Shown here: positions 29,229 to 39,189 of the stretch, piece by piece
How the letters are laid out: each line of letters begins with the position of its first letter
How positions within the stretch are numbered: position 1 is the first letter of the stretch
Assembly: GCF_900454865.1 (NCBI RefSeq)
Contig: NZ_UGTV01000015.1
Location: forward strand, 186,001 to 250,000
DNA length: 64,000 nt
Source: Pasteurella canis
Lineage (GTDB): Bacteria; Pseudomonadota; Gammaproteobacteria; Enterobacterales; Pasteurellaceae
Reading direction: 5' to 3'
Notes under the pieces: model-generated
The model's database searches: none
Told to the model about the DNA's origin: nothing
What the model saw: the letters and a program-made list of their open reading frames with translations, nothing else
Position numbers and translations under genes: made by a program

Positions 29229-29747
29229 TTATTGTGCCTTAAATAAATGTGTCATCGCAGTTTCTTCTTGCTTAATTCTTATTGCTAAAATTACGAGATA
29301 AATAGGTAAGCCAATTATTGCAGTATATTTGGCTTGGCAAAATAAGCATAACCCAATGAGCTCAGGAATAATATTCAAGAAATAGTTTGGATGGCGTATA
29401 TATTTAAATAAAAAAGAACGATTGATTTTATGCTCAGGCAAAATATAAATTTTGACAGTCCAAATTTCTTTTAATTCATAAATGACATAAAACAACATTG
29501 CTATAGCAAAGATAAGAATTACTAGGCCGACTTGGGATGTTGTATTAAAGATAATATCATGATAATTAGCTTCACCAATTGCAGCAAGATAAAACAACAC
29601 ATGCACGATAGATAAGATGGATGAATTACGTTTACCATACTGTATTGCACCTTTGGCGAGAAGTGCTTTCTCATTGCGAATTGAAATAGAAAGGCTATAA
29701 AAACGAATAATTAACGTCAATATAAAAATAAGATTGATAAATAACAT
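29229..29747 (-). CDS. Isoprenylcysteine carboxyl methyltransferase family membrane protein
   Basis: A 172-residue, multi-pass membrane protein. The C-terminal FKYIRHPNYFLNIIPELIGLC carries the RHPNY motif shared by ICMT, phospholipid methyltransferase and NnrU-like families, where it binds SAM. The frame runs to 29777, but I start at the internal ATG (29747, MLFINLIFIL) because AAGGA lies 8 bases before it and inside the longer form. The substrate is unknown; bacterial members are not known to act on prenylated cysteine. Alternatively it is a non-catalytic membrane protein. It precedes cmoA on the same strand, but a functional link is not evident. Confidence 0.72.
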   Translation of the reverse strand: MLFINLIFILTLIIRFYSLSISIRNEKALLAKGAIQYGKRNSSILSIVHVLFYLAAIGEANYHDIIFNTTSQVGLVILIFAIAMLFYVIYELKEIWTVKIYILPEHKINRSFLFKYIRHPNYFLNIIPELIGLCLFCQAKYTAIIGLPIYLVILAIRIKQEETAMTHLFKAQ

Positions 29748-29966
29748 GATGCTATCCTTAACTAGATTAAACTCCAATAACGTTTGGCTAATATAACAAA
29801 AATGAGAATAAGATGCATTAAAAGCAGATATGTTTTTATTTAAATCAGCACTGCTTTAGTAGCTTCTTACAATAGTTTGGACAGAAATAATCTTTTTTTC
29901 TCCACTCATTTTCCGCTATAATTGTTGCAATTTTTTTCATAATTAATAAGACAAAGGATTTTTGAA

Positions 29967-31733
29967 ATGATGCGTACACATTATTGCGGTAGCTTGAACC
30001 GTAGCAATATTGGTCAAGAAGTGACACTAAGTGGCTGGGTTCATCGTCGCCGTGATTTAGGTGGATTAATTTTTATCGATATGCGTGATCGTGAAGGTAT
30101 TGTACAAGTTTGTTTTGATCCTCAATATCAAGACGCATTAAGTTTGGCCGCAACGTTACGTAATGAATTTTGTATTCAAATTAAAGGGGAAGTGATTGCT
30201 CGTCCAGATAACCAGATTAATAAGAATATGGCTACAGGTGAAGTCGAAGTGCTAGCAAAAGCACTTACTGTTTATAATAGTTCAGAGCCATTACCTTTAG
30301 ACTTTAACCAAAATAATACAGAAGAACAGCGTTTAAAATATCGTTATTTGGATTTGCGCCGACCAGAAATGGCACAGCGTTTAAAAACTCGAGCAAAAAT
30401 TACTAGTTTTGTTCGCCGATTTATGGATGAGCATGGTTTTTTAGATATTGAGACTCCCATGCTGACTAAAGCAACGCCAGAAGGTGCACGTGATTATTTA
30501 GTACCTAGCCGTGTATATAAAGGTAAATTCTATGCTCTCCCTCAATCGCCACAGCTATTTAAACAATTATTAATGATGTCAGGTTTTGATCGTTATTATC
30601 AAATTGTAAAATGCTTTAGAGATGAAGATTTACGTGCAGATCGCCAACCTGAATTTACACAAATTGATGTTGAGACTTCTTTTTTAACTGCGCCAGAAGT
30701 ACGTGAAATCATGGAAAAAATGGTGCACGGTTTATGGTTAGACACAATCGGTGTTGATTTAGGTAAATTCCCTGTGATGACTTTCGCGGAAGCTATGCGT
30801 CGTTTTGGTTCAGATAAACCCGATTTACGAAATCCATTAGAGATGGTGGATGTCGCTGATTTATTGAAAAAAGTTGAATTTAAAGTATTTAATGGACCAG
30901 CGAATGATCCAAATGGTCGCATTGCTGTGATAAAAGTACCAAATGGCGCATCGATTACGCGTAAACAAATTGATGAATATACTCAATTTGTGAGTATTTA
31001 TGGTGCAAAAGGATTAGCATGGCTGAAGGTGAATGATTTATCAGCAGGTTTTGAAGGTATACAAAGTCCGATTGCGAAATTTTTATCTGAAGATGTACTA
31101 AATGCAATTCTAGCACGCGTTGAAGCACAAAATGGTGATATTTTATTCTTTGGTGCAGATAGCTATAAAGTCGCAACCGATGCAATGGGGGCATTACGTT
31201 TGAAATTAGGACGTGATTTAGGCTTAACCAAACTAGATACATGGCAACCATTATGGGTCATTGATTTCCCGATGTTTGAACGTGATGATGAAGGTGAATT
31301 AACAGCAATGCATCATCCATTTACATCCCCGAAAGATTTTACACCAGACCAACTAGAAGCTGATCCTATAAGTGCGGTAGCCAATGCTTATGATATGGTG
31401 ATTAATGGCTATGAAGTAGGTGGTGGATCTGTACGTATTTTTGAACCTAATATGCAACAAGCTGTATTTCGTATTTTAGGGATTAATGAAGAAGAGCAAC
31501 GTGAGAAATTTGGCTTCTTGCTTGATGCATTAAAATTTGGTACTCCACCACATGCAGGTTTAGCATTCGGCTTAGACCGCTTGACTATGTTGTTAACAGG
31601 TACTGAAAATATTCGTGATGTAATCGCTTTTCCGAAAACGACAGCAGCCGCTTGTTTAATGACAGATGCTCCTAGTTTTGCAAATCCACAAGCACTTAAT
31701 GAATTAGCAATACAAGTCATTAAGGTAGAGTAA
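29967..31733 (+). CDS. aspS: Aspartyl-tRNA synthetase
   Basis: Class II aminoacyl-tRNA synthetase that charges tRNA-Asp. The 588-residue bacterial-type protein has an N-terminal OB-fold anticodon-binding domain, motif 2 [18 protein letters not shown], the GAD insertion, and motif 3 [21 protein letters not shown] precedes motif 2 as expected. The start may be either of two consecutive ATG codons. It heads the conserved block aspS-nudB-yebC-ruvC found in enterobacteria, here with a lipoprotein gene inserted after it. An uptake sequence lies at 31370-31378. Confidence 0.98.
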   Translation: MMRTHYCGSLNRSNIGQEVTLSGWVHRRRDLGGLIFIDMRDREGIVQVCFDPQYQDALSLAATLRNEFCIQIKGEVIARPDNQINKNMATGEVEVLAKALTVYNSSEPLPLDFNQNNTEEQRLKYRYLDLRRPEMAQRLKTRAKITSFVRRFMDEHGFLDIETPMLTKATPEGARDYLVPSRVYKGKFYALPQSPQLFKQLLMMSGFDRYYQIVKCFRDEDLRADRQPEFTQIDVETSFLTAPEVREIMEKMVHGLWLDTIGVDLGKFPVMTFAEAMRRFGSDKPDLRNPLEMVDVADLLKKVEFKVFNGPANDPNGRIAVIKVPNGASITRKQIDEYTQFVSIYGAKGLAWLKVNDLSAGFEGIQSPIAKFLSEDVLNAILARVEAQNGDILFFGADSYKVATDAMGALRLKLGRDLGLTKLDTWQPLWVIDFPMFERDDEGELTAMHHPFTSPKDFTPDQLEADPISAVANAYDMVINGYEVGGGSVRIFEPNMQQAVFRILGINEEEQREKFGFLLDALKFGTPPHAGLAFGLDRLTMLLTGTENIRDVIAFPKTTAAACLMTDAPSFANPQALNELAIQVIKVE

Positions 31734-31740
31734 GTTGTTT

Positions 31741-31775
31741 AAAGTGTGGTCTGTTTTGACCGTACTTTAAAAACG
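31741..31775 (+). terminator. Terminator after aspS from a degenerate pair of uptake sequences
   Basis: AAAGTGTGGTC (31741-31751) can pair fully with GACCGTACTTT (31758-31768) through two G-T pairs. Both arms are one base off the uptake core. It lies just after aspS. Confidence 0.65.
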
Positions 31776-31871
31776 TGTTGTTTTGATAAATAAAATGTCT
31801 ATGTTTTATTGGCTTTTTGAGGGTTCTTCATTTTAGGTTATTAAAGGGTAAAATAATTTCAGGGATATTTT

Positions 31872-32651
31872 ATGCGTAAAAGTATCTTATTGGTTATCAC
31901 AGTTTTATTAAGTGCTTGTTTTGATAAATTACCATTTTTTAATACAAGCTCCCCTACTAACCAAGTCGTTGCGATTCAATCTGATTTCCATATTTTAGCG
32001 CAACGTCTTCAATGCATTAATGCCAAGGTTGAAGCTGATTTAATTGAAGAACATTGTGCAAGTTTAAGCTTGATCTCACAAAAGACAAATTTAGACTGGT
32101 TGAACCAATTCTTAGATAGTCTCACTTTAAGTGTATTAACAGAAACGAAATCATCAGAACAAGGTGTTGAGCAACTAGTACAAAAATGGTTCAATGATGT
32201 ACTACCTGAATTAGAAATTAATCAAGGATGGGATTATACTCGTGAAATTCACTTTATCGGACAACGAGGGCGTGTAGCGACATTTTCAGTAATAACAAGC
32301 TATTATACTGGTGGTGCTCATGGTATCTATGATACGCAATTTTTAAATATTGATTTAACAGACAAAGTCATTTACCAACTTAAGGATTTACTTGTTTCAC
32401 CAGACAAACTCAGTGCATTAACTCAATTATTACGCGAGAAAAATATGGCCCGTTTAAATGGGTTAGGTATTACAGCAGATAATATGGAGAATGAGCAGCT
32501 ACAAGCGACTAATAACTTTGTGTTTACTATTAATGGATTAGTTTTTCGCTATCCAGTTTATACCTTAGGTTCCTATGCAGAAGGTGAAATTGATTTGATA
32601 TTACCTTATTCTCAATTAAAAGGTATTATTAAACCAGAGTTATTACATTAA
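31872..32651 (+). CDS. Lipoprotein with DUF3298/RsiV-like domain
   Basis: A 259-residue protein with a lipoprotein signal: MRKSILLVITVLLSAC, with the lipid-modified Cys at residue 16. The C-terminal half has the DUF3298 signature (SYYTGGAHGIYDTQFLNIDL, then IYQLKDLLVSPD), seen in anti-sigma factor RsiV and in the PdaC deacetylase N-terminal region. In RsiV this fold binds lysozyme. Asp at +2 (CFDK) is not at position 2 (Phe is), so outer membrane sorting is possible. Function is unknown. It lies between aspS and nudB. Confidence 0.75.
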   Translation: MRKSILLVITVLLSACFDKLPFFNTSSPTNQVVAIQSDFHILAQRLQCINAKVEADLIEEHCASLSLISQKTNLDWLNQFLDSLTLSVLTETKSSEQGVEQLVQKWFNDVLPELEINQGWDYTREIHFIGQRGRVATFSVITSYYTGGAHGIYDTQFLNIDLTDKVIYQLKDLLVSPDKLSALTQLLREKNMARLNGLGITADNMENEQLQATNNFVFTINGLVFRYPVYTLGSYAEGEIDLILPYSQLKGIIKPELLH

Positions 32652-32663
32652 TTAAATTTAAAA

Positions 32664-33116
32664 ATGTATAAAAACCCAAATAGCGTTTTAGTGGCTGTGT
32701 ATTGTGAATTTACACATCGTGTATTAATGTTACAACGTAAAGATGATCCTTCATTTTGGCAATCTATAACAGGTTCGTTAGAATTAGGTGAGTTACCAAG
32801 ACAAGCTGCAACTAGAGAAGTAAAAGAAGAAATCGGTGTTGATATAGTTGCTGAGGGACTTTCTCTTTTTGATTGTAATGAGTGGATCAAATTTGAAATA
32901 TTCCCACATTTTCGATATAAATACGCACCTGATATTACACATAGTATCGAACATTGGTTTTTGTTGGCGTTACCTGATGAGCGAGCACCAGTATTAACAG
33001 AGCATATTGCTTTTCAATGGTTATCTATATCTGAGGCGGTTAAATTAACAAAATCATGGAATAATAGCGCATTAATTGAAAAATATTTATCTAAACTAAG
33101 TACAAATAATATATGA
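32664..33116 (+). CDS. nudB: Dihydroneopterin triphosphate diphosphatase (Nudix)
   Basis: Removes pyrophosphate from dihydroneopterin triphosphate in folate synthesis. The 150-residue protein has the Nudix box GSLELGELPRQAATREVKEE, with the Gly, Glu and REVKEEIGV residues in place. Length and position before yebC-ruvC match E. coli nudB. The ATG lies 12 bases after the preceding stop, with no clear ribosome-binding site, so translation may be coupled to the lipoprotein gene. Confidence 0.92.
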   Translation: MYKNPNSVLVAVYCEFTHRVLMLQRKDDPSFWQSITGSLELGELPRQAATREVKEEIGVDIVAEGLSLFDCNEWIKFEIFPHFRYKYAPDITHSIEHWFLLALPDERAPVLTEHIAFQWLSISEAVKLTKSWNNSALIEKYLSKLSTNNI

Positions 33117-33161
33117 CCAAAAATCCTTGTACTTGTTATAACTTTAAGAAGGAAATTAAAA

Positions 33162-33902
33162 ATGGCAGGCCATAGTAAGTGGGCAAATATAAAACACCGT
33201 AAAGCAGCACAAGATGCGCAACGCGGGAAAATTTTTACAAAATTAATTCGTGAGTTAGTTACTGCTGCGAAATTAGGTGGTGGCGATGTTGGTGCTAATC
33301 CTCGTTTACGTACAGCTGTCGATAAAGCATTATCCAGTAATATGACCCGTGATACAATTAATCGTGCAATTGAACGTGGTGTTGGTGGCGGTGATGATAC
33401 TAACATGGAAACTAAAATATATGAAGGTTATGGACCAGGTGGCACAGCCGTTATGGTCGAGTGCTTAAGTGATAATGCCAATCGCACTATTTCACAAGTC
33501 CGCCCAAGTTTTACAAAATGTGGTGGCAATTTAGGTACGGAGGGGTCTGTAGGTTATCTCTTTAGTAAAAAAGGATTGATTTTAATTGACTCTGGTGATG
33601 AAGATGTCATTATGGACGCCGCAATTGAGGCAGGGGCTGACGATATTCAAGCCCAAGAAGATGGTAGTTTTGAAGTTTATACTGCTTGGGAAGAATTAAC
33701 TAGTGTGCGTGATGCTATTGAAACAGCTGGTGTGAAAGTTACTAATGCTGAAGTGACAATGATTCCATCAACTACAGTTGAGCTAGATGCTGAAACAGCC
33801 CCCAAATTGTTAAAACTTATCGATATGTTAGAAGATTGTGATGATGTACAAAATGTATATCATAATGGCGAGATTAGCGATGAAGTTGCGGCTATGTTAT
33901 AA
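33162..33902 (+). CDS. yebC: YebC/PmpR family regulator
   Basis: A 246-residue member of the YebC family. The N-terminus [18 protein letters not shown] is the family signature and the following [16 protein letters not shown] is conserved. Family proteins bind DNA and have been described as transcription regulators; recent work on the family links it to relief of ribosome stalling at proline stretches. Gene order nudB-yebC-ruvC is conserved with E. coli. AAGGA precedes the ATG. Confidence 0.96.
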   Translation: MAGHSKWANIKHRKAAQDAQRGKIFTKLIRELVTAAKLGGGDVGANPRLRTAVDKALSSNMTRDTINRAIERGVGGGDDTNMETKIYEGYGPGGTAVMVECLSDNANRTISQVRPSFTKCGGNLGTEGSVGYLFSKKGLILIDSGDEDVIMDAAIEAGADDIQAQEDGSFEVYTAWEELTSVRDAIETAGVKVTNAEVTMIPSTTVELDAETAPKLLKLIDMLEDCDDVQNVYHNGEISDEVAAML

Positions 33903-33990
33903 ATTTTGTATTGAATTAGAACTTATTTAATCTAATCTTGTCGAAAGTATGCATAAATTATGCACTCAATTATTCATTTTAGGAGAATTT

Positions 33991-34416
33991 ATGAAATTAA
34001 CTAAACTTTTGGTAGGCTTAATGGTTGTTGGTGGATTAACGGCTTGCTCTCAAAATATGGGCTCAGATATGAAAATGGCAGAGAAAAAAGCGATGGAAAT
34101 GAAGGTCTCTGAACCTACTTTTGAAACAGCTGCATATTTTTGTGATGTAAAAGGCAAGAGAAATCAAGTTGTTTCTGTCACTTATGCATTTGTTGATGGG
34201 AAAGCTGATAGTGCGACCGTGAGCATTAACCGTAAAGTTGTAGGAGATGAAATGAAGCTTGATAGCGCCTATAAAGATGGCACTCGCTTCGTAGAAGGTA
34301 ACAAAGTTTGGTCATTAGATGAGGGTTTTACAGCTAAGACAGTAAATACTACAGTACCTGTCATGTTTACTGATAATAACAAAATTTTAGCGAGAAATTG
34401 TGATATTGCAAAATAA
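33991..34416 (+). CDS. Lipoprotein with a pattern like MliC/PliC lysozyme inhibitors
   Basis: A 141-residue lipoprotein inserted between yebC and ruvC. I start at 33991 because AGGAG lies at the right distance; the frame runs to 33949. The lipobox ends GGLTAC at Cys19. The mature part has two cysteines, Cys51 and Cys137, that could form a disulfide; between them come VSVTYAF, an ATVSINRK strand, GTRF at 97-100 and Trp107. This order resembles MliC-type inhibitors of c-type lysozyme, where a Cys near the start, VxY, G-x-R-Y and Trp, and a C-terminal Cys recur. I infer this from pattern only; no homology search was possible. Confidence 0.7.
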   Translation: MKLTKLLVGLMVVGGLTACSQNMGSDMKMAEKKAMEMKVSEPTFETAAYFCDVKGKRNQVVSVTYAFVDGKADSATVSINRKVVGDEMKLDSAYKDGTRFVEGNKVWSLDEGFTAKTVNTTVPVMFTDNNKILARNCDIAK

Positions 34417-34440
34417 TTAGTATTAATATCGACAAAATAG

Positions 34441-34480
34441 AATGGATTTACAGTAAAATGTAAATCCATTTATTTTTTTG
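34441..34480 (+). terminator. Terminator after the lipoprotein gene
   Basis: AATGGATTTACA (34441-34452) and TGTAAATCCATT (34459-34470) form a perfect 12-bp stem, followed by TATTTTTTT. It separates the lipoprotein from ruvC. Confidence 0.85.
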
Positions 34481-34489
34481 GGGAATTGA

Positions 34490-35062
34490 ATGTCAATTAT
34501 TTTAGGGATTGATCCTGGTTCACGTGTGACAGGCTATGGTGTCATTCGTCAGACAGGAAAACGACTAGAATATCTAGGAAGTGGAGTAATTCGTACTTCA
34601 GTACAAGATTTACCAACACGTTTAAAACGTATTTATGTGGGGATAAATGAGATTATTATGCAGTTTCACCCCGAAATATTTGCAATAGAAGAGGTCTTTT
34701 TGGCTAAGAATGCTAATTCAGCCTTAAAGTTAGGACAGGCGAGAGGTGCTGCGATTGTTGCAGCTGTTAATCAAGACTTACCAGTATTTGAATATGCTGC
34801 TCGTTTAGTTAAACAAACCGTAGTTGGTACGGGATCCGCAGATAAGATCCAAGTTCAGGATATGGTAACTCGTATTTTAAAGCTTTCAGAAACGCCACAA
34901 GCTGATGCAGCTGATGCATTAGCGATAGCCATTACACATGCACATTCAACACAGCATTCTTTTCACGTAACAAACTCGATACAAATGACTCAAATTCAAG
35001 AAAAAACGAGTACACTAGTGCGAGCTAGATATAGCAGGGGACGGTTTCGTTTAAAAATTTAA
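34490..35062 (+). CDS. ruvC: Holliday junction endonuclease RuvC
   Basis: Resolves Holliday junctions by paired nicks, working with RuvAB. The 190-residue protein has the four acidic residues of the RNase H-type site: Asp in [12 protein letters not shown], Glu in AIEEVF, and the two Asp in [13 protein letters not shown]. It follows the terminator at 34441, so it must have its own promoter in or around that short gap. The next gene, ruvA, starts 62 bases on. Confidence 0.97.
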   Translation: MSIILGIDPGSRVTGYGVIRQTGKRLEYLGSGVIRTSVQDLPTRLKRIYVGINEIIMQFHPEIFAIEEVFLAKNANSALKLGQARGAAIVAAVNQDLPVFEYAARLVKQTVVGTGSADKIQVQDMVTRILKLSETPQADAADALAIAITHAHSTQHSFHVTNSIQMTQIQEKTSTLVRARYSRGRFRLKI

Positions 35063-35124
35063 CTGGATATTCATCCAGTTTTATTTTATGCTATACAGCT
35101 AATGTAGTAGGCAATGAGGAAATT

Positions 35125-35739
35125 ATGATTGGTCATTTGACAGGGCATATTGTTGAAAAACAGCCACCTGAAATTTTGCTAGATGTACAAGGCGTTGGAT
35201 ATGAATTGTTATTACCTATGACTAGCTTCTATGATCTACCAGATATAGGGCAACAAGTCGCATTGTTTACACATCTTGTTGTACGTGAGGATGCGCATTT
35301 ATTATTTGGGTTTTCGCAGAAAACAGACCGCACTTTGTTTCGGGAATTGATAAAAACAAATGGTGTTGGACCTAAACTTGCATTAGCGATTTTGTCTGCG
35401 ATGTCAGTAACTGAGTTTGCTTATGCGATTGAGCGTGAAGAGTTATCTAAACTAGTTAAAATTCCAGGTGTAGGTAAAAAAACGGCTGAGCGCTTGTTAG
35501 TTGAATTAAAAGGGAAATTTAAAGGGAATCAACAGAGCGATTTCTTTGTGGAAAGTAAGCATCTTCCAATGACTGAAAAAAGGTATGAAAAAGGTGAAGA
35601 GCCAAGTGACGAAGCAGTTTATGCCTTGATAGCTTTAGGGTATAAAGCCTCTGAAGCAGAAAAAATGGTAAAAAAAGTTAATAAACCAGAGCTATCGAGT
35701 GAACAACTCATTCGCGAAGCATTAAAAGCCTCATTATAA
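35125..35739 (+). CDS. ruvA: Holliday junction helicase subunit RuvA
   Basis: Binds the four-way junction as a tetramer and loads RuvB. The 204-residue protein has an N-terminal OB-fold ([27 protein letters not shown]), helix-hairpin-helix motifs ([13 protein letters not shown] and [19 protein letters not shown]), and a C-terminal RuvB-binding domain. It ends 21 bases before ruvB, so the two form an operon. An uptake sequence lies at 35327-35335. Confidence 0.97.
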   Translation: MIGHLTGHIVEKQPPEILLDVQGVGYELLLPMTSFYDLPDIGQQVALFTHLVVREDAHLLFGFSQKTDRTLFRELIKTNGVGPKLALAILSAMSVTEFAYAIEREELSKLVKIPGVGKKTAERLLVELKGKFKGNQQSDFFVESKHLPMTEKRYEKGEEPSDEAVYALIALGYKASEAEKMVKKVNKPELSSEQLIREALKASL

Positions 35740-35760
35740 GAATTAAAATTTGATATAACT

Positions 35761-36768
35761 ATGATTGAAGCAGATCGCATTATTAGCACAACCGCAAAAT
35801 CAGATGAAGAATATATAGATCGTGCTATCCGCCCTAAATTATTAAATGATTATGTGGGACAGCCACAAGTGTGTGAGCAGATGGATATTTTTATTCAAGC
35901 TGCAAAATTACGCCAAGATGCTCTTGATCATTTGCTGATTTTTGGCCCTCCAGGGTTAGGAAAAACAACCCTGGCGAATATTGTAGCGAATGAGATGGGC
36001 GTTAATATTAGAACAACCTCTGGACCAGTATTGGAAAAAGCGGGTGATTTAGCAGCGATGTTAACGAATTTAGAACCACATGATGTATTATTTATTGACG
36101 AAATTCATCGCTTGTCACCAGCAATCGAAGAAGTACTTTATCCCGCGATGGAAGATTATCAATTAGATATTATGATTGGTGAAGGACCAGCAGCACGTTC
36201 AATTAAGCTTGATCTTCCCCCATTTACATTAATTGGTGCTACAACAAGAGCGGGTTCACTCACTTCGCCATTACGTGACCGTTTTGGTATCGTTCAACGA
36301 CTAGAGTTTTATTCAGTAGAGGATTTAACTTCTATTGTTTCACGTAGTGCACATTGTTTAAATTTAGATATTGCGGCTAATGCTTCTTATGAAATCGCTC
36401 GTCGTTCTCGTGGTACGCCACGTATTGCCAATCGTTTATTAAGGCGTGTACGTGATTTTGCGGATGTACGTAATCAAGGTATGATTTCAGAAGATGTAGC
36501 TAAAGCTGCTTTGTTAATGCTGGATGTAGATGATGCAGGATTTGATTATCTCGATAGGAAATTATTAAATGCTGTTATTGAGCGGTTTGATGGTGGACCT
36601 GTAGGATTGGATAACCTTGCAGCAGCTATTGGTGAAGAGCGAGATACTATTGAGGATGTACTAGAACCTTATTTAATTCAACAAGGTTTTTTACAACGGA
36701 CGCCAAGAGGACGCATCGCGACATCTCGGACATATCGACATTTTGGTGTGGAAAAAATAGTAGGATAG
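35761..36768 (+). CDS. ruvB: Holliday junction helicase motor RuvB
   Basis: AAA+ ATPase that drives branch migration. The 335-residue protein contains Walker [10 protein letters not shown], Walker B DEIHR, sensor 1 [18 protein letters not shown] and the C-terminal winged helix with [11 protein letters not shown]. The N-terminal [11 protein letters not shown] is typical. It ends the ruvAB operon; a terminator follows. Confidence 0.98.
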   Translation: MIEADRIISTTAKSDEEYIDRAIRPKLLNDYVGQPQVCEQMDIFIQAAKLRQDALDHLLIFGPPGLGKTTLANIVANEMGVNIRTTSGPVLEKAGDLAAMLTNLEPHDVLFIDEIHRLSPAIEEVLYPAMEDYQLDIMIGEGPAARSIKLDLPPFTLIGATTRAGSLTSPLRDRFGIVQRLEFYSVEDLTSIVSRSAHCLNLDIAANASYEIARRSRGTPRIANRLLRRVRDFADVRNQGMISEDVAKAALLMLDVDDAGFDYLDRKLLNAVIERFDGGPVGLDNLAAAIGEERDTIEDVLEPYLIQQGFLQRTPRGRIATSRTYRHFGVEKIVG

Positions 36769-36785
36769 ATGATATTCAATGTAGT

Positions 36786-36826
36786 AAAAATGCTTATTAA
36801 TTTTTGATTAATAAGCATTTTTCTTA
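36786..36826. terminator. Bidirectional terminator between ruvB and the small secreted protein gene
   Basis: AAAAATGCTTATTAAT (36786-36801) pairs with ATTAATAAGCATTTTT (36807-36822). The A and T ends fit termination in both directions. Confidence 0.8.
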
Positions 36827-36827
36827 T

Positions 36828-37157
36828 TTAGTGTTCTTGTTGTTTTAAATTATTTAATTTTGCTAAAGCAAAATCACAACTTTTAATTTGAGTCGCAAGT
36901 TCCATTTCAAGAATTTGCTGTTTACTTTGATTTAATTTACTTTTAATTTTACCTACCTGTTTATGTGTTCCAGGCTGTTTTTCCGCTTCAGCAATAAGAT
37001 TTTCAGTTTCCTTAAAAAGTTTTTCACATTGCTGTGGCACTGCTGCATTAGAGTTAGTTTTAATTCCTTCTATTTTTGTTGTCGCATAGGACGGGGATGA
37101 AACTAATGCAGTTACCGCAAAAAGTGCGGTCAAAATGATGGAAAATTGTTGTTTCAT
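36828..37157 (-). CDS. Small secreted protein, DUF5339-like
   Basis: A 109-residue protein with a signal peptide (MKQQFSIILTALFAVTALVS, cleavage near SYA-T at residue 25-26). The mature part is helical and Lys/Gln/Glu-rich with two cysteines (PQQCEKLF and IKSCDFAL) that could pair. It resembles small exported proteins common in Pasteurellaceae that are grouped as DUF5339, but this is from memory of their general look. Function is unknown. AAAGGA precedes the ATG on the minus strand. An uptake sequence (37122-37130) lies in the signal-peptide coding region. Confidence 0.7.
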   Translation of the reverse strand: MKQQFSIILTALFAVTALVSSPSYATTKIEGIKTNSNAAVPQQCEKLFKETENLIAEAEKQPGTHKQVGKIKSKLNQSKQQILEMELATQIKSCDFALAKLNNLKQQEH

Positions 37158-37310
37158 TATAATTCCTTTGAATTTTTTGTTCTAGGGTAATTAAACCGTT
37201 CGTCAAAGTAACAAAATCTATAATAGATGTCTAGCCTTTTGTTGTTTTTTTACCCAAACTGTGATTTTTCTCTCACTAGTCGTTGATAAAATGTTAATAA
37301 AACTTATAAT

Positions 37311-37324
37311 TTGACTTGTATCAA
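37311..37324 (+). promoter_or_regulatory. FNR-like site upstream of cydA
   Basis: TTGACTTGTATCAA matches the FNR consensus TTGAT-N4-ATCAA at 9 of 10 positions. It lies about 300 bases before cydA. Anaerobic or low-oxygen control of cytochrome bd is usual in related bacteria. Confidence 0.55.
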
Positions 37325-37370
37325 TCAATAGAGTTCTGCTTATTTTGTGTTGTTTTTGATTTAAGTATAA

Positions 37371-37392
37371 AAATGTGATCAATGTGACATTT
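37371..37392 (+). promoter_or_regulatory. CRP-like site at the predicted cydA promoter
   Basis: AAATGTGATC at 37371-37380 is a perfect left half of the CRP 22-mer, and the whole site matches 18 of 22 by my count. A TATATT -10 candidate at 37410-37415 would put the centre of the site near -41.5, a class II position. The rest of the 455-base upstream gap holds no gene. Confidence 0.55.
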
Positions 37393-37612
37393 TTTATATT
37401 TTTTATCCTTATATTTAGTAGTAGAATAGATACCGAAGTTGGGTTACCTATATAATGATGCACTGTCGCTGTAAAAATAATGTCATGTTTTGGTTTTATA
37501 GTAATGATTGTGGAGGTAATTCAAGGGATCTACTTAGGGGTTTTCTTTAAGTATTGGGGTGATTACTCTGTAATCATATTGTGAGATCTTGTAGCATTTA
37601 CAAGGAGCTGAG

Positions 37613-39175
37613 ATGTTGGACGTTGTTGAACTCTCTCGATTGCAGTTTGCATTAACTGCGTTATATCACTTTTTGTTTGTGCCATTAACACTCGGATTAT
37701 CTTTTATCCTTGTGATTATGGAAACGCTCTATGTAGCCACAGGCAAAGAAATTTACAAAGATATGACTAAGTTCTGGGGTAAGTTATTTGGTATTAACTT
37801 TGCTCTTGGTGTGACAACTGGTATTACAATGGAATTCCAGTTTGGTACTAACTGGTCATATTATTCTCATTATGTGGGCGATATTTTTGGTGCGCCTCTT
37901 GCTATTGAAGCATTGTTGGCATTCTTCTTAGAGTCAACCTTTGTCGGTTTATTCTTCTTTGGATGGGATAGATTATCAAAAGCTAAGCACTTATTAGCAA
38001 CATATTGTGTTGCTTTTGGTTCAAACTTATCTGCAATGTGGATCTTGGTTGCTAATGGTTGGATGCAATATCCTGTTGCTTCAGAATTTAATTTTGAAAC
38101 AATGCGAATGGAAATGACCAGTTTTATGGATTTATGGTTAAATCCAGTTGCACAAAGTAAATTCTTACATACTTTATCTGCAGGCTATGTAAGTGGTGCG
38201 ATGTTTGTTTTAGGTATTAGTGCATATTATATTTTAAAAGGACGTGATTTAGGTTTCGCAAAACGTTCTTTTTCTATTGCTGCAACATTTGGTTTAATTT
38301 CAATTATTTCTGTAATTATTATGGGCGATGAGTCTGGTTATGAAATTGGTCAAACTCAACCAGTGAAATTAGCTGCTATGGAGGGGGAATGGCATACTCA
38401 ACCAGCACCAGCAGACTGGAATATGATTGTAGTACCAAATCAAGCAGAAAAACGTAATGATTTTGCTATCCAAATTCCTTATGCAGCGGGGATTATTGTT
38501 ACTCGTTCTTTAGACAAGCAATTTGCAGGTCTTGCTGATTTAGAAGCTTTAAATGTAGAGCGCGTTCGTAATGGTATTCAGGCTTATGACTTATTAATGC
38601 AGTTACAAGCACAGAAAAAAGCAGGTCAAGTTAGCGAAGAAACAAAAGTGCAATTTAATGCAGTTTCTAAAGATCTTGGTTTTGGTTTATTACTAAAACG
38701 TTATACAGATAAAGTGGTAGATGCAACTGAAGAGCAAATTAAACAAGCAGCAGCAGATACAATCCCAAATGTTGGTCCAACATTTTGGTCTTTCCGTGTG
38801 ATGATGGCTGCTGGCGGATTATTATTACTTCTTATTATTGGTGCATTTGTTCAAAACGTGCGTAAAACAGTAGGAACGAAACCTTGGTTCTTAAAGGCAC
38901 TTTTATGGGGTATTCCATTACCATGGATTGCAATTGAAAGTGGATGGTTCCTTGCTGAGTATGGTCGTCAACCATGGGCAATCTATGAAGTCTTACCAGT
39001 AGGTGTCGCAAATTCTGCATTAACTACAGGTGATCTATGGTTCTCTATTGGTTTAATCTGTGCACTTTACACATTATTCCTTGTAGTTGAAACGTATTTA
39101 ATGTTCAAATATGGTCGATTAGGACCAAGTTCATTAAAAACAGGTCGCTACTATTATGAGCAGTCATCTAAATAA
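37613..39175 (+). CDS. cydA: Cytochrome bd ubiquinol oxidase subunit I
   Basis: Inner membrane subunit that carries the hemes b558, b595 and d and oxidises quinol with O2. The 520-residue protein starts [26 protein letters not shown], with the conserved His. It has a long periplasmic Q-loop around residues 250-390 ([15 protein letters not shown], then [15 protein letters not shown]), the long form found in enterobacteria. GW-x-E and related heme-ligand regions are present. It heads the operon cydA-cydB-cydX-ybgE. Confidence 0.97.
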   Translation: MLDVVELSRLQFALTALYHFLFVPLTLGLSFILVIMETLYVATGKEIYKDMTKFWGKLFGINFALGVTTGITMEFQFGTNWSYYSHYVGDIFGAPLAIEALLAFFLESTFVGLFFFGWDRLSKAKHLLATYCVAFGSNLSAMWILVANGWMQYPVASEFNFETMRMEMTSFMDLWLNPVAQSKFLHTLSAGYVSGAMFVLGISAYYILKGRDLGFAKRSFSIAATFGLISIISVIIMGDESGYEIGQTQPVKLAAMEGEWHTQPAPADWNMIVVPNQAEKRNDFAIQIPYAAGIIVTRSLDKQFAGLADLEALNVERVRNGIQAYDLLMQLQAQKKAGQVSEETKVQFNAVSKDLGFGLLLKRYTDKVVDATEEQIKQAAADTIPNVGPTFWSFRVMMAAGGLLLLLIIGAFVQNVRKTVGTKPWFLKALLWGIPLPWIAIESGWFLAEYGRQPWAIYEVLPVGVANSALTTGDLWFSIGLICALYTLFLVVETYLMFKYGRLGPSSLKTGRYYYEQSSK

Positions 39176-39189
39176 GCAGGAGCCTGATT

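Noticed and set aside
37218-37463. 81-codon minus-strand frame upstream of cydA
   Set aside because: It overlaps the FNR- and CRP-like sites, has no ribosome-binding site and looks like random AT-rich translation.
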